From Neofamilia massiliensis (GTDB lineage Bacteria > Bacillota > Clostridia > Tissierellales > Peptoniphilaceae), in assembly GCF_001299475.1 (NCBI RefSeq), contig NZ_CYUJ01000003.1, positions 914,142 through 978,141 of the forward strand: a DNA stretch of 64,000 nt. Reading direction: 5' to 3'. Shown here piece after piece: positions 44,501 to 52,176 of this stretch. The notes beneath the pieces were generated by a model. The model was not told the origin of the DNA and did not search any database. It saw nothing but the letters and a program-made list of their open reading frames with translations. Both the position numbers and the translations under genes were made by a program. Each line of letters starts with the position of its first letter. Positions within the stretch are counted from its first letter, which is position 1.

Positions 44501-46063
44501 ATCTATGCCTTCTATGAAAAAAATGGAGACCCTGAAATTCAAATAGGCTTTGAAAGCAATGAGATTATTAAAAATATAGGAGATAAAGTTTCTGTTCAAG
44601 AATATGAAGATGCTTTAATAATCCTAGAAGATTCTGAAGGAAAACCACTAGTTGATGTAAAAGCTATAAAAGTACTTGAAGATGCAGATACAAGTGAAGA
44701 AGGCTACAGTCCTGCTAAGATAGAAGTTATTTATGATGACGGAAAAACAGAAGAAGTTGTAGTTATAGTAAAAGTCCTTCCAGATTATGTTGAACAAACT
44801 GATCCAAATAAGAAGCCTGATGTGCCAAATAATTTTGTTCAAGTAACCTTTGTTCCAACAGACAAGGCAACAGATGAGACAAAAGCCAATAGGATTTTCT
44901 GGGTAAATCCAAAAAAAGAAGTAACTATTCCAGTTGAAGATCCAAGTGGAAAAAATAGATGGGTATTTAACGAATGGAAAATTGGAGATCCAATAACTGG
45001 AGAAAGTTATGATCCAAAAGTTGGAAAACAATTTATAGAAGATACCACAATTACTGCAACTTATGTAGAAGCTGATGACAATATCCAAATTCTTTATATT
45101 CCAGCAGATGAAAACATGGGAGCAGTAAGCACATCTTATGAACAGCTTACAAATGCTAATAATGTTCAAGGATCAACAGCTACAGCAAAAGCTGGTTATA
45201 GATTTGTAAAATGGATTGATAAGAAGGGCAAGGAAGTTTCAAGAGAAGCTACTATTAAAGAAATCTCTCCAACTTCAGAAGTTTATGTAGCTATGTTTGA
45301 AAAAGCTGAAAAAGAAAAACCTGAAGTTGAAAGACCAGAAATTCCTGGTTTTACACTAGGCTCAATATTTAGGCCAGTTGAACCAAAAAAACCAAAAGTT
45401 CTTGAAGAAAAGCCTCACAAGGCCTATGTAAAGGGCTATCCTGAAGGAGACTTTAAACCTGAAGGCAAGATGACTAGAGCAGAGGCAGTTACAATAATTG
45501 TTAGACTTGAAAATTATATTCTTGGTTCAGACGAGGGAATTTTCTCTGATACTAAGAAGCAAGACTGGTTTAATAAATTTATAAATGCAGCCTATAACAA
45601 GGGCATCTTAGAAGAAAAATCAGGAGAAAAGTTTAGGCCAAATGACCCAATTACTAGAGGAGAATTAGCCAGACTAATTTCTGTTATTGATAAGAGGTCA
45701 GATGCCATTGCACCTTTTGCCGATGTAAAAGGTCACAAGTACGAAAGATATATTAACCAAGCCTATGGCAACAAGAGAATTTTAGGTTATCCAGATGGTA
45801 CTTTCAGACCAGATGCAGATATAACTAGGGCAGAAGTTACAGCTATGATAAACCGTCTATACGACAGAAAAGCTGACGACAAGTCCTTTGATTATTTAGC
45901 AAATCACTATGACTTGAAGAAGTTTACTGATATGAATCCAAGTCACTGGGCCTATTATGATGTTATGGAAGCAGCAAACTCCCACAGATATGAAAGACGA
46001 AACTATGTAGATGATATGATTGTCGAAAACTGGAAGAGAATTCTAGTAGAAAAGATTGAATAA
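38516..46063 (+). CDS. Giant SLH-anchored surface protein with InlB-like and Rib-like repeats
   Basis: The protein has 2515 residues. The signal peptide is residues 1-28 (ends QAFAQ), preceded by GGAGGG. InlB B-repeat/Listeria-Bacteroides repeats appear near residue 247 (VNFDSAGGTELPG) and 815 (VKFDPNGGNLRNL). From about 1300 to 2200 two modules alternate about every 200 residues. One carries FWVNP or YYVNP followed by a valine/isoleucine strand; the other is Rib/alpha-like (GMTEAKVKVEFNNGQVKEI). The last 215 residues are three SLH domains (YPEGDFKPEGKMTRAEA, FRPNDPITRGELARL, FRPDADITRAEVTAM). It is exported and bound to the wall polymer; adhesion is likely but inferred. Confidence 0.88.
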   Translation: MNNFSRRITTFILAILMLISVPVQAFAQVTYNYENLKSNKANIVNNEKLPVEVAKTNGKAAEEIIKNPDMPKLYTMRADYKLPRNDEEVIGYQPYIATVGDEKVLTDEEKLKINKTIDLPDIDGYTSPTKSFTVNYDYIKKNDGEGYWDGNEYKREHPYLYKAKQGTIKIKHTFQKLENRDEYGHRDGDTNFIYTSQTGVTGTSVTIKALDGEKIKGYEPEVNVLTTQVPQNSADFEIEMRYNRAIYDVNFDSAGGTELPGMTLIYGQTIPKLNFDIKKLGATLQGWKVNKDINYVDADGNKKTLSTDDLITKADFEVGGKFQDGIKNAMSAESLTFTAQWTENDKADYVIQFWTEKPDYNDQDDTLPLRDRYDFIGARRIDNADTGSTPELTDLDIHGITFPDLNDGRLEKAQEDKEEFERYYFLNEKLTKEQNASKEDPNVQKEVLATGETVYNVYYDRRVYTLYFTAPNEEGWDPSSSYWPTITRNGKVIGTKGSPYKVEARFNQSLDKIWPRDEELSGLPPASSSPDGDMGPIGWTINVNEPGELIFRDTPPYRLSAEDFIDSDDVKDYGFGHGDQIPIGENETKARDKYEISLGSTSWVESVVHHIDIIKDDFDGNEQIDYDLSYWKSDTNANYAFILPNLQGFTLKEETREAEWIFVNPKGRFDKSFDELNAERNEKTPFRSETDKIEYIDKFPWGTKSFEGRNAYNFANYSRNKYKLKLNNDPKTVKNDNEYGEGNILDVPYEFPLKDLELDTKYVPTRPAWVPDDWSFLGWALDPAGENLVKDGKETKLHYDQVLYAKWGEPETIWKVKFDPNGGNLRNLSPENISDESKKLEIDGEVHTYPEKVAGEPNTFNFVHKMILKEPEDGIKNTIEPTRPGYNFAGWEFVRYTKDENGNDTEIEDTSYKDLYKVPEMYHFGNKVVGNVYLRAIWNKQDLITVKAIHHFLYAGYKETSKELQNLYNRRVGSYTTGLGGRQGDKYLLVPQAEWDALYNANTDYQTYKDETGRENSYNQILRVEPEKVHDPDTGGLVDNPKAKNNRFEFFYKPFKERVYDVNYLDERGKTEVEAFMEKAKAAYKAIKDNTQMSSEEKSAAYKELLAKNKEEFANIKKEYAIVPNETVVNGKRHYDARNYREIPGWVLNDKPQQQLFFDIYEDTDTFAGINESGLDEINFFYKDVRVIEVKEPDDPVPDGYKRVTFIADDGGNFTDDNDNPVKELYYDVIVGLKSDNLPVPEKLEEGQTKEEGKYYITPDAGKKFIKWDKEKLLNSNTVIDRDYTFTAYFDWSGVKVNELVKTESYKDPERIWTNDFVPKIDELKAQVKWVNKDDVESDLPAGAEITIVDEAGNSLSQEDIYEKVKEKNKLDKDELVRTEIFKAKVKFADNSVQDIEIPVKIYKNVYEGLTSEAEQKLLNDALKDPDGELFKITGPYVKVTVNPTGEPQNKDSKVYYVNPKAWVDIPEIIISDADKEILGSTYWSADDTNQNEDGAFDFNKRHKFTKNTVITLGKNDDVIEQKGKDKPNVPENYVKVTVDTTELSTDNTYFVRTFWVNPEKEVWLAVNTPTGASKLVDGIFREFKFSGWKTTKPDDSKTYSETIFDTFSEETYIEATYKYDDNVEPIGKDNEWIPQGSDPSPKDFIKNPYDDNDPNNPDNLPPGTKFEFVPGEEPDTQTPGTNKETTIRVIYPNGEEKEVTVKYNVTGDIVEQEDPNNKPDVPDNFVKVIVKTTEDDIEKATEDTRFERTFWVNPTKVVTIPVSEPTGDVVKDEFGNIVTDAAGNEVKWEFKEWSSSLTANFTEETIITAKYEKTIPEPIFDASLVETYVGREPELSDYEKALKMILGETDLSFDENVSSFEITKDPNVSKPGMTEAKVKVEFNNGQVKEITVPVKVYDNIYPGDTNGDKTSETPDNYVKITVNPKAYDEDEQKIKVYYVNPLAKVTIPEISIKEADKEEYGFKKWTTNNKEINSSNNDGIYDFTKDYQFTVDTEIYAFYEKNGDPEIQIGFESNEIIKNIGDKVSVQEYEDALIILEDSEGKPLVDVKAIKVLEDADTSEEGYSPAKIEVIYDDGKTEEVVVIVKVLPDYVEQTDPNKKPDVPNNFVQVTFVPTDKATDETKANRIFWVNPKKEVTIPVEDPSGKNRWVFNEWKIGDPITGESYDPKVGKQFIEDTTITATYVEADDNIQILYIPADENMGAVSTSYEQLTNANNVQGSTATAKAGYRFVKWIDKKGKEVSREATIKEISPTSEVYVAMFEKAEKEKPEVERPEIPGFTLGSIFRPVEPKKPKVLEEKPHKAYVKGYPEGDFKPEGKMTRAEAVTIIVRLENYILGSDEGIFSDTKKQDWFNKFINAAYNKGILEEKSGEKFRPNDPITRGELARLISVIDKRSDAIAPFADVKGHKYERYINQAYGNKRILGYPDGTFRPDADITRAEVTAMINRLYDRKADDKSFDYLANHYDLKKFTDMNPSHWAYYDVMEAANSHRYERRNYVDDMIVENWKRILVEKIE

Positions 46064-46075
46064 AAAATAATTTTT

Positions 46076-46107
46076 TGAGCGAGAGAAAAATCTTTCGCTC
46101 ATTTTTG
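46076..46107 (+). terminator. Terminator after the giant SLH gene
   Basis: TGAGCGAGAG pairs with CTTTCGCTCA around a short A-rich loop, followed by TTTTTG. It is nearly identical to the hairpin after surE. Confidence 0.88.
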
Positions 46108-46432
46108 TTTTTGTTTTTTGGGAGGGACATTCTAAGCAAGTGGACATTGCTTTGTGAGTTTAAGAGACATTCATTTATGTGCGTCCCATTAGCTTTAAGC
46201 ATGGAAAATAATTTTAAGAGCAAGAGAATAATTTTTCTAACTAATTATTTTAACCTACTTTGCTTTTAGGCTAAAACCCAAACAATAAAAACAGTAGTCT
46301 TTTATTAAAAGAATATTAAAAATCAATAACCAGCTTGAAAAACATATATAAAAACCTTACAATAAATTATATGGAGAATAATTATAAGAGAACTTGAAAT
46401 CGCTAGTAGGAAAACGTATTAGGAGGAAGATT
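46108..46432 (+). other. Intergenic stretch before the second SLH gene
   Basis: There is no gene here. It starts with words such as GGGAGGGACATTC and GTGGACATTG, which resemble the dispersed GGGAC/GTCCC repeat seen at 38.0 and 49.5 kb. The last 150 bases are AT-rich and lead to AGGAGG at 46421. No convincing promoter is visible. Confidence 0.45.
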
Positions 46433-49303
46433 ATGAAAAGAAAAATAACTTCGCTTGTGCTAGCCTTAATAATAATTTTTAGCACAGCAAATCCAGCCTT
46501 AGCAAGTGGACTTAGACCAGAATCAGAAAACAATCAAGCTAGAGCAGATGAACTTAGTTTAGTAGATGATACTGATAACTACATAATAAGAACCAGTAGG
46601 GCTGATGAAAACTTAGATAAGCAGCCATTAGCAGAAGCTCCCATGATAATTGAAAATCCACAAACAGAAAAACCAAAAGAAGGCTATGTTAGAATAACTT
46701 TTGATCCAACAAGTAAGGCCAAAGATTCTCAAGTAAAAATCTTTGATGTATTTGATAAAGCAACTTGGGCAGAAGTAGAAACTCAAATAAAGCCAGAAGA
46801 TCCAGAACCTGTTAGCGATGATGAAAACTTCTTCGTTTGGAGAGATAATGGTGGACAAGGAACAAGGCTAACAGAAAAACAAGGTCAAGTTGAGACAAGC
46901 AGATTTGTAGCAACTTATGTAAAAGATGTAGTTCCACAAATTGGAAGTAAAAGACCAGATGTTCCAATGGGATATAACAAAGTGACATTTTCGAAAGGTC
47001 AACATGGAAAAATTCCAGCTACAGAAACAACTATTTATTGGGTAAAGCCTAGAAAAAAAGTGACCTTAACACCACCAAAAGTAATAGCCAAAAAGGGCTG
47101 GAAGCACACAGGATGGAAATTTCCATTAACTTATATGTATAGTGATTTTGTAGAAAATATTGCTAAGTATTCACATATAGAAGCCATAGTCCAAAATATA
47201 ACTACAACTATTGGGAAAGTTCCAAAGCCTGAAGATGCAATTGCAAATAAGAAAGAACTCTTAGACGAAATAATATTTGAATGGATAAAAGAACCAGACG
47301 TAAGCAAGCCTACTAATGGTCAACCAATAAAGGCTACAATTAATATTAAATATCCTCGTATAGTAAATACAATTCAAACTTCAACCGTTGAAATTACTGT
47401 AGTCGATTTTACAGAAGCAGAAAAATATACTCCAGAAGATCAAAACCTTACAATAAAAGAAGGCGAAAATCCAAAGGCAGAGGATGCAATTAAAAACAAG
47501 GACGACTTGCCAGAAAATACGAAATACCAGTGGAAAGAAAATCCAGATACTTCTAAAGCAGGAAATGTAGATGCGCTAGTTTTAATAACTTATCCAGATG
47601 GATCAAGTGAAGAAGTTTTAGTGAAAATAAAAATACAAAAAGAAGCTGGTTTAATCACACCAATACCAGAAGTAGAGTTAGAAGAAGAAATTATAAACTG
47701 GGGCGAAGACTACGACCTAACAGATAACATCAAAGACCTGCCAGAGGGTGCGAAAGTCGAAGACCTAACAGAAGATGGAGCAATTGATAATAGAAAATCT
47801 GGCACATATATAGGAAAAATAAAAATAACTTTCAAAGACGGATCAACAAGAATAGTAGGAGTAACAGTAAAAGCATCTGACGCAGAAAAATATACTCCAG
47901 AAACTCAAGACCTTACAATAAAAGAAGGCGAAAATCCAAAGGCAGAAGATGCCATTAAAAACAAGGACGACTTGCCAGAAAATACGAAATACCAGTGGAA
48001 AGAAAATCCAGATACTGCTAAAGCAGGAAATGTAGATGCGCTAGTTTTAATAACTTATCCAGATAGATCAAGTGAAGAAGCTTTAGTAAAAATTAAAGTA
48101 GAAAAAGAAGCTGGCATAATTTGGCCAATTCCAGAAGTAGATGTAGAAGAAGAAATTGTAAACTGGGGAAAAGACTACGACCTAACAGATAACATCAAAA
48201 ACCTGCCAGAAGGTTCGAAAGTCGAGGACCTAACAGAAGATGGAGTAATTGATAATAAAAAGTCTGGCTCTTACACAGGAAAAATAAAAATCACTTTCAA
48301 AAATGGGTCGACGAGAATAGTAGAAGTAAAAGTAACAGTAAAAGCATCTGATGCAGAAAATAATCCTTTAGTTTATCCAGATATAACAGAAATTGACAAT
48401 AAAGATAAGTTAAGAGATGAAGAAAAAGCAGAAATAATAAAGAAGATTAAGGACAAAAACCCATTAACCAAAGAAGTGAAAGTTGATGACCAAGGAAATG
48501 GAAGTCTTATATATGCAGATGGGTCAATAAATGAAATTCCAGCTGAAAAGATAGTAAGAGAAAAAGAGAAAAAACCTGAAGTTCCAGCAGATAATAATGA
48601 TAAGGAAAAAATAAATCCAAGACCAGACCAAAGACCAGCTTATTCTTATATTCCACTTGATTTTATATTTGGACCAAGTCAAGTAGCTAGGCCAAGTCAA
48701 AGACTTCAAAAACCTACAAAAGAAGTAAGTCACCAGGCCTATATAAGTGGCTATCCTCAAGGTGACTTTAGGCCAGAAGGAATGATGACAAGGGCAGAAG
48801 CTCTTGCAATTATTGCAAAACTTGAAGGTCTTAAGTCAAGTTCAGATAAGGGGAATTTCTCCGATACTAAAAACGGGGCTTGGTATAATGAATTTATTAA
48901 TTCAGCCTACGAAGAAGGTATTTTAGAAGAAAAGATTGGCGAAAACTTTAGACCAAACGATCCTATTACTAGAGGAGAATTGGCTAGATTAATTTCTGTT
49001 ATTGATAAGAAGTCAGACGCCATTGCACCTTTTGCAGATACAAAAGGCCACAAGTATGAGTCCTATATTAATAAAGCCTACGCCAATGGAAGAATTTTAG
49101 GCTATCCAGATGGTACTTTTAGACCAGATGCAGCCATAACAAGGGCAGAAGTTACAGCTATGGTCAACCGTCTTTATAATATAAAACTTGACGATAAGGG
49201 TCTTGAAAAGTTAGAAAGATCTAAAGACGTAAAGAAATTTACAGATTTAAATTCAAAGCATTGGGCCTATAAGGACATTATGGCAGCAGCTAATTCTTAT
49301 TAA
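46433..49303 (+). CDS. SLH-anchored surface protein with tandem 155-residue repeats
   Basis: The protein has 956 residues from ATG 46433, chosen for the AGGAGG 6 nt upstream; an in-frame ATG at 46394 lacks a site. The signal peptide is residues 1-26 (ends ALASG). Strand-rich modules like those in the neighbouring giant protein (YVRITFDPTSKAKDS, YNKVTFSKG) come first. Two nearly identical Rib-like repeats follow (residues about 329-640), then a short variant (NPLVYPDITEIDNKDKLRDE). Three SLH domains at 766-956 have FRPEGMMTRAEALAI, FRPNDPITRGELARL and FRPDAAITRAEVTAM. The SLH part is closely similar to that of the giant protein, so they are paralogues. Confidence 0.88.
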   Translation: MKRKITSLVLALIIIFSTANPALASGLRPESENNQARADELSLVDDTDNYIIRTSRADENLDKQPLAEAPMIIENPQTEKPKEGYVRITFDPTSKAKDSQVKIFDVFDKATWAEVETQIKPEDPEPVSDDENFFVWRDNGGQGTRLTEKQGQVETSRFVATYVKDVVPQIGSKRPDVPMGYNKVTFSKGQHGKIPATETTIYWVKPRKKVTLTPPKVIAKKGWKHTGWKFPLTYMYSDFVENIAKYSHIEAIVQNITTTIGKVPKPEDAIANKKELLDEIIFEWIKEPDVSKPTNGQPIKATINIKYPRIVNTIQTSTVEITVVDFTEAEKYTPEDQNLTIKEGENPKAEDAIKNKDDLPENTKYQWKENPDTSKAGNVDALVLITYPDGSSEEVLVKIKIQKEAGLITPIPEVELEEEIINWGEDYDLTDNIKDLPEGAKVEDLTEDGAIDNRKSGTYIGKIKITFKDGSTRIVGVTVKASDAEKYTPETQDLTIKEGENPKAEDAIKNKDDLPENTKYQWKENPDTAKAGNVDALVLITYPDRSSEEALVKIKVEKEAGIIWPIPEVDVEEEIVNWGKDYDLTDNIKNLPEGSKVEDLTEDGVIDNKKSGSYTGKIKITFKNGSTRIVEVKVTVKASDAENNPLVYPDITEIDNKDKLRDEEKAEIIKKIKDKNPLTKEVKVDDQGNGSLIYADGSINEIPAEKIVREKEKKPEVPADNNDKEKINPRPDQRPAYSYIPLDFIFGPSQVARPSQRLQKPTKEVSHQAYISGYPQGDFRPEGMMTRAEALAIIAKLEGLKSSSDKGNFSDTKNGAWYNEFINSAYEEGILEEKIGENFRPNDPITRGELARLISVIDKKSDAIAPFADTKGHKYESYINKAYANGRILGYPDGTFRPDAAITRAEVTAMVNRLYNIKLDDKGLEKLERSKDVKKFTDLNSKHWAYKDIMAAANSY
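47417..48352 (+). repeat. Tandem repeat of about 465 bp inside the second SLH gene
   Basis: Unit 1 starts at 47417 and unit 2 at 47882. Unit 2 is 6 bp longer, with two extra codons near its end. The first 200 bases of each unit are almost identical, which suggests a recent duplication or ongoing exchange. The units are in frame. Confidence 0.9.
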
Positions 49304-49363
49304 AATGGAAAAATAAAAGTTAGTGACAGCGAAATTTTATTAACTGAAGAAAAATATTTTTGG

Positions 49364-49392
49364 ACGGGAGAATATTTCTCTCGTTCTTTTTT
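49364..49392 (+). terminator. Terminator after the second SLH gene
   Basis: ACGGGAGA (49364-49371) pairs with TCTCTCGT (49377-49384) with one G-U, followed by TCTTTTTTG. Confidence 0.8.
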
Positions 49393-49560
49393 GGGGGAAA
49401 ATGTGGAAGATGAGAAAGAGCTAGGGGATTGTCCCTGGGGAAAGAAGAAAGAAATTTGAGTGAGAGAAAAGGTGAGGAAGGAAATGGGACGCAAAAAGAA
49501 AAAAGGGTATACACCAAGAAAGAGGGGACACACCTAAAGGAATGTCCCCAATATTGAAAA

Positions 49561-49578
49561 AACCAGCTTGTGCTGGTT
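49561..49578 (-). terminator. Terminator of the hydEGF operon
   Basis: AACCAGC (49561-49567) and GCTGGTT (49572-49578) form a perfect stem. On the minus strand it is followed by TTTTTTC. It lies just past the hydF stop. Confidence 0.85.
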
Positions 49579-49579
49579 C

Positions 49580-50755
49580 TTAGTAAGTTATTTTATCTAA
49601 TATTCCCATAAAATAGGCTATGGCTATGCCGTAGTTTGTTATGGGGATATTTTTTTCTTGGGCTTTTTTAATTCTTCCTTGGATGCTTTTTTTGTTTTGC
49701 ATACAGCCACCACATTGGATTATTAGGTCGTAGGTTTCTAGGTTTTCTGGAAGGACTGGACCTGATGTGTTATCAATTATAATCTCGTCGCCAAACTTCT
49801 TCCTGATCATATTTGGAATTTTAACCCTGCCAATGTCTTCTTCTGTTGGAGCATGGGCACAAGATTCTGCTATTAAAATTCTCGAATTTGAATTTATATT
49901 TTTAAAGGCCCTAGCTCCTTTTACATATTCATCAATGTCTCCTTTAAGTTTTGCAAATAAAACTGAAAATGATGTTAGCCTTACATTAGCTGGCTTTTTT
50001 TCGTAGACTTGTAAAAAAACTGAAGAGTCTGCAACTATAAGGTCAGGTTTTTTATTTACTAGCCTTAGGGCAGTTTCGAATTCTTCTAACTTTATCATTA
50101 GGCTTATACAATTTCTATCTAAAAGCTCTCTCAAGGCTTGGACCTGAGGTAGGATAAGCCTGTTTTTTGGTGCGGCTATATCTTGGGGCACAACTAAAAA
50201 AACTAAATCTTTTTCTTCAACCATATTTTCAAAAAGCTGGTCGTCAGATTTTGGAGCAAATTTTAAGATCTCATCAAGAAGTTTGTCTATAGAAGTTTTT
50301 TCCTTGGCAGAAACTTCAACAATAGTTTCTCCTGGAAGTTCACTTTTTATCTTTTGAATTTCATCAGTAGATAAGATGTCAATTTTATTAATGGCGATTA
50401 TTCTAGGAGTGTCCTTTAAGGATTTTATCAGGTCTTTTTCTACATCTAGGTCAGCTCCAGCAACTACAATTATTGCCAGGTCAGTTTTTTCTAAAACTTC
50501 CTTGGTTCTTTTTGTTCTTACTACGCCAAGATTTGTTTGATCTACTAGGCCTGCTGTGTCCATTAAAAGGGATGGGCCTAGGTTTTTTAATTCTATTGAC
50601 TTATAAACTGGGTCTGTTGTAGTGCCAGGTTGGTCTGATACAATTGAGATTTCTCTGTTGGCAAAGGCGTTTATAAGGGAGCTTTTCCCTGCGTTGACCC
50701 TGCCGAAAAATCCTATGTGAACTCTGTTTCCAGAATTTGTCTTGTTTAAATCCAT
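49580..50755 (-). CDS. hydF: [FeFe]-hydrogenase maturation GTPase HydF
   Basis: HydF is the scaffold on which the 2Fe subcluster is built before transfer to the hydrogenase. The protein has 391 residues. The GTPase domain has G1 GRVNAGKSS, DTAG and NKID. The C-terminal cluster-binding domain has ESCAHAPTEEDIG and IQCGGCMQN, giving the family's three conserved cysteines and the histidine. It overlaps hydG by one base and is last in the operon. Confidence 0.95.
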   Translation of the reverse strand: MDLNKTNSGNRVHIGFFGRVNAGKSSLINAFANREISIVSDQPGTTTDPVYKSIELKNLGPSLLMDTAGLVDQTNLGVVRTKRTKEVLEKTDLAIIVVAGADLDVEKDLIKSLKDTPRIIAINKIDILSTDEIQKIKSELPGETIVEVSAKEKTSIDKLLDEILKFAPKSDDQLFENMVEEKDLVFLVVPQDIAAPKNRLILPQVQALRELLDRNCISLMIKLEEFETALRLVNKKPDLIVADSSVFLQVYEKKPANVRLTSFSVLFAKLKGDIDEYVKGARAFKNINSNSRILIAESCAHAPTEEDIGRVKIPNMIRKKFGDEIIIDNTSGPVLPENLETYDLIIQCGGCMQNKKSIQGRIKKAQEKNIPITNYGIAIAYFMGILDKITY

Positions 50756-52176
50756 TAAAATCTAAAGTCTCTCTTTCCTACTGTTTCCATTTCTTCAATA
50801 TATTTTTTGGCCTTGGCTTTTACTGTTTCATTAGGAATTTTTTCAAGCTCTTCATCTATTAGTTTTTGGCCTAGGTCTTTTGAAAAGTCTGAGCCGTAGT
50901 CTAATAAATATTCTTTTAGGGTCATTAGGGCATTTGGTTGGCAGCAGTTTAGGATTTGGCCTGACTTACAAAGTTGCATAAACCTATCGCCAGTTCTGCC
51001 TTCTCTGTAGCAGGCTGTACAAAAGCTAGGAATGTAACCAAGTTCAATTAGCCAGTCTACAATTTCTTCTAGGGTCCTGTTGTCTGCTAGGTCAAATTGG
51101 GCAGAGTTGTCTTCTTTTTTTTCTTCTTCTGAGTAGCCGCCTATTGAAGTTTTTGAGCCGCCAGAAATTTGGCTAACTCCTAGTTCTAAGGCCTTTTCTC
51201 TAACTTTTTGGTTTTCCCTAGTTGAAATAATCATGCCTGTATAAGGAACTGAAATTCTAATTAAGGCGATTAGCTTTTCAAAAATTTCGTCTGCTAGTTG
51301 GTTTTCAAAGTCGGCTGGATTAATGTCGTCTCCAGGTTGGATCCTTGGTACAGAAATTGTGTGTGGGCCAACGCCAAATTTTGCTTCCAAGTGTTCTGCG
51401 TGCATTAAAAGTCCTGCAAATTCATACTTATAAGTTTCAAGACCAAAGAGAACGCCAATACCAACGTCGTCAATGCCTGCCTCCATTGCTCTGTCCATGG
51501 CTTCTGTGTGGTAGTCGTAGTCGTGTTTTGGGCCAGTTGGGTGAAGGGCCTCGTAAGATTTTTTGTTGTAGGTTTCTTGGAAGAGGATGTAGGTTCCAAT
51601 TTCTGCGTCCTTTAACTTTTTGTAATTTTCTACACTAGTTGCAGCGATGTTTACATTAACTCTTCTAATTTGGCCGTTTTCGTGTTTTATTGAATAGATG
51701 GTCTTTATTGATTCGATAACATATTCAATTGGATTGTTAACTGGGTCTTCTCCTAGTTCAAGGGCCAGTCTTTTGTGGCCCATGTCTTGAAGGGCAATAA
51801 CTTCTTTTTTAATTTCTTCTTGGCTAAGTTTCTTTCTTCTTATGTTTTTGTTTTTTAAGTGATAAGGGCAGTAGACACAGCCGTTGACACAATAGTTAGA
51901 AAGATAAAGGGGAGCAAAGAGCACAATTCTAGAACCGTAGTGGTCTTCTTTAATTTTTCTTGCTAGGGAGTAGATTTCAGAGTTGATTTCTTTGTCATCT
52001 GTCATTAAAAGAACAGAGGCTTCCCTGTGGTCTAGGCCTTTTTCTTCCTTGGCCTTTTTTAAAATTTTCCTAAGTAAGTCTTTGTTATTTTTGTTTTCCT
52101 CTGCATAGGCAAGAGTGTCTAAAATTTCTTGGTGGTTTATAAATTCTTCTGCTTTTGATGAGTCTTTTTTATACAT
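50755..52176 (-). CDS. hydG: [FeFe]-hydrogenase maturation radical SAM enzyme HydG
   Basis: HydG splits tyrosine to make the CO and CN ligands of the H-cluster. The protein has 473 residues, a normal length. The radical SAM motif is CVNGCVYC (CxxxCxxC), and the C-terminal auxiliary cluster motif is CTACYREGRTGDRF with LNCCQPNAL after it. It overlaps hydE by 8 nt. Confidence 0.96.
   Translation of the reverse strand: MYKKDSSKAEEFINHQEILDTLAYAEENKNNKDLLRKILKKAKEEKGLDHREASVLLMTDDKEINSEIYSLARKIKEDHYGSRIVLFAPLYLSNYCVNGCVYCPYHLKNKNIRRKKLSQEEIKKEVIALQDMGHKRLALELGEDPVNNPIEYVIESIKTIYSIKHENGQIRRVNVNIAATSVENYKKLKDAEIGTYILFQETYNKKSYEALHPTGPKHDYDYHTEAMDRAMEAGIDDVGIGVLFGLETYKYEFAGLLMHAEHLEAKFGVGPHTISVPRIQPGDDINPADFENQLADEIFEKLIALIRISVPYTGMIISTRENQKVREKALELGVSQISGGSKTSIGGYSEEEKKEDNSAQFDLADNRTLEEIVDWLIELGYIPSFCTACYREGRTGDRFMQLCKSGQILNCCQPNALMTLKEYLLDYGSDFSKDLGQKLIDEELEKIPNETVKAKAKKYIEEMETVGKRDFRF

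Noticed and set aside
38516..46063. Long minus-strand frames opposite the giant SLH gene
   Set aside because: They have low-complexity F/I/S/Y-rich translations without ribosome sites and mirror the codon bias of the real gene.
47417..48352. Tandem repeat as a CRISPR array
   Set aside because: Units of 465 bp are in frame within a surface protein; there are no short repeats with unique spacers. The 22-bp repeat at 53.36 kb also has only two units and no spacers.
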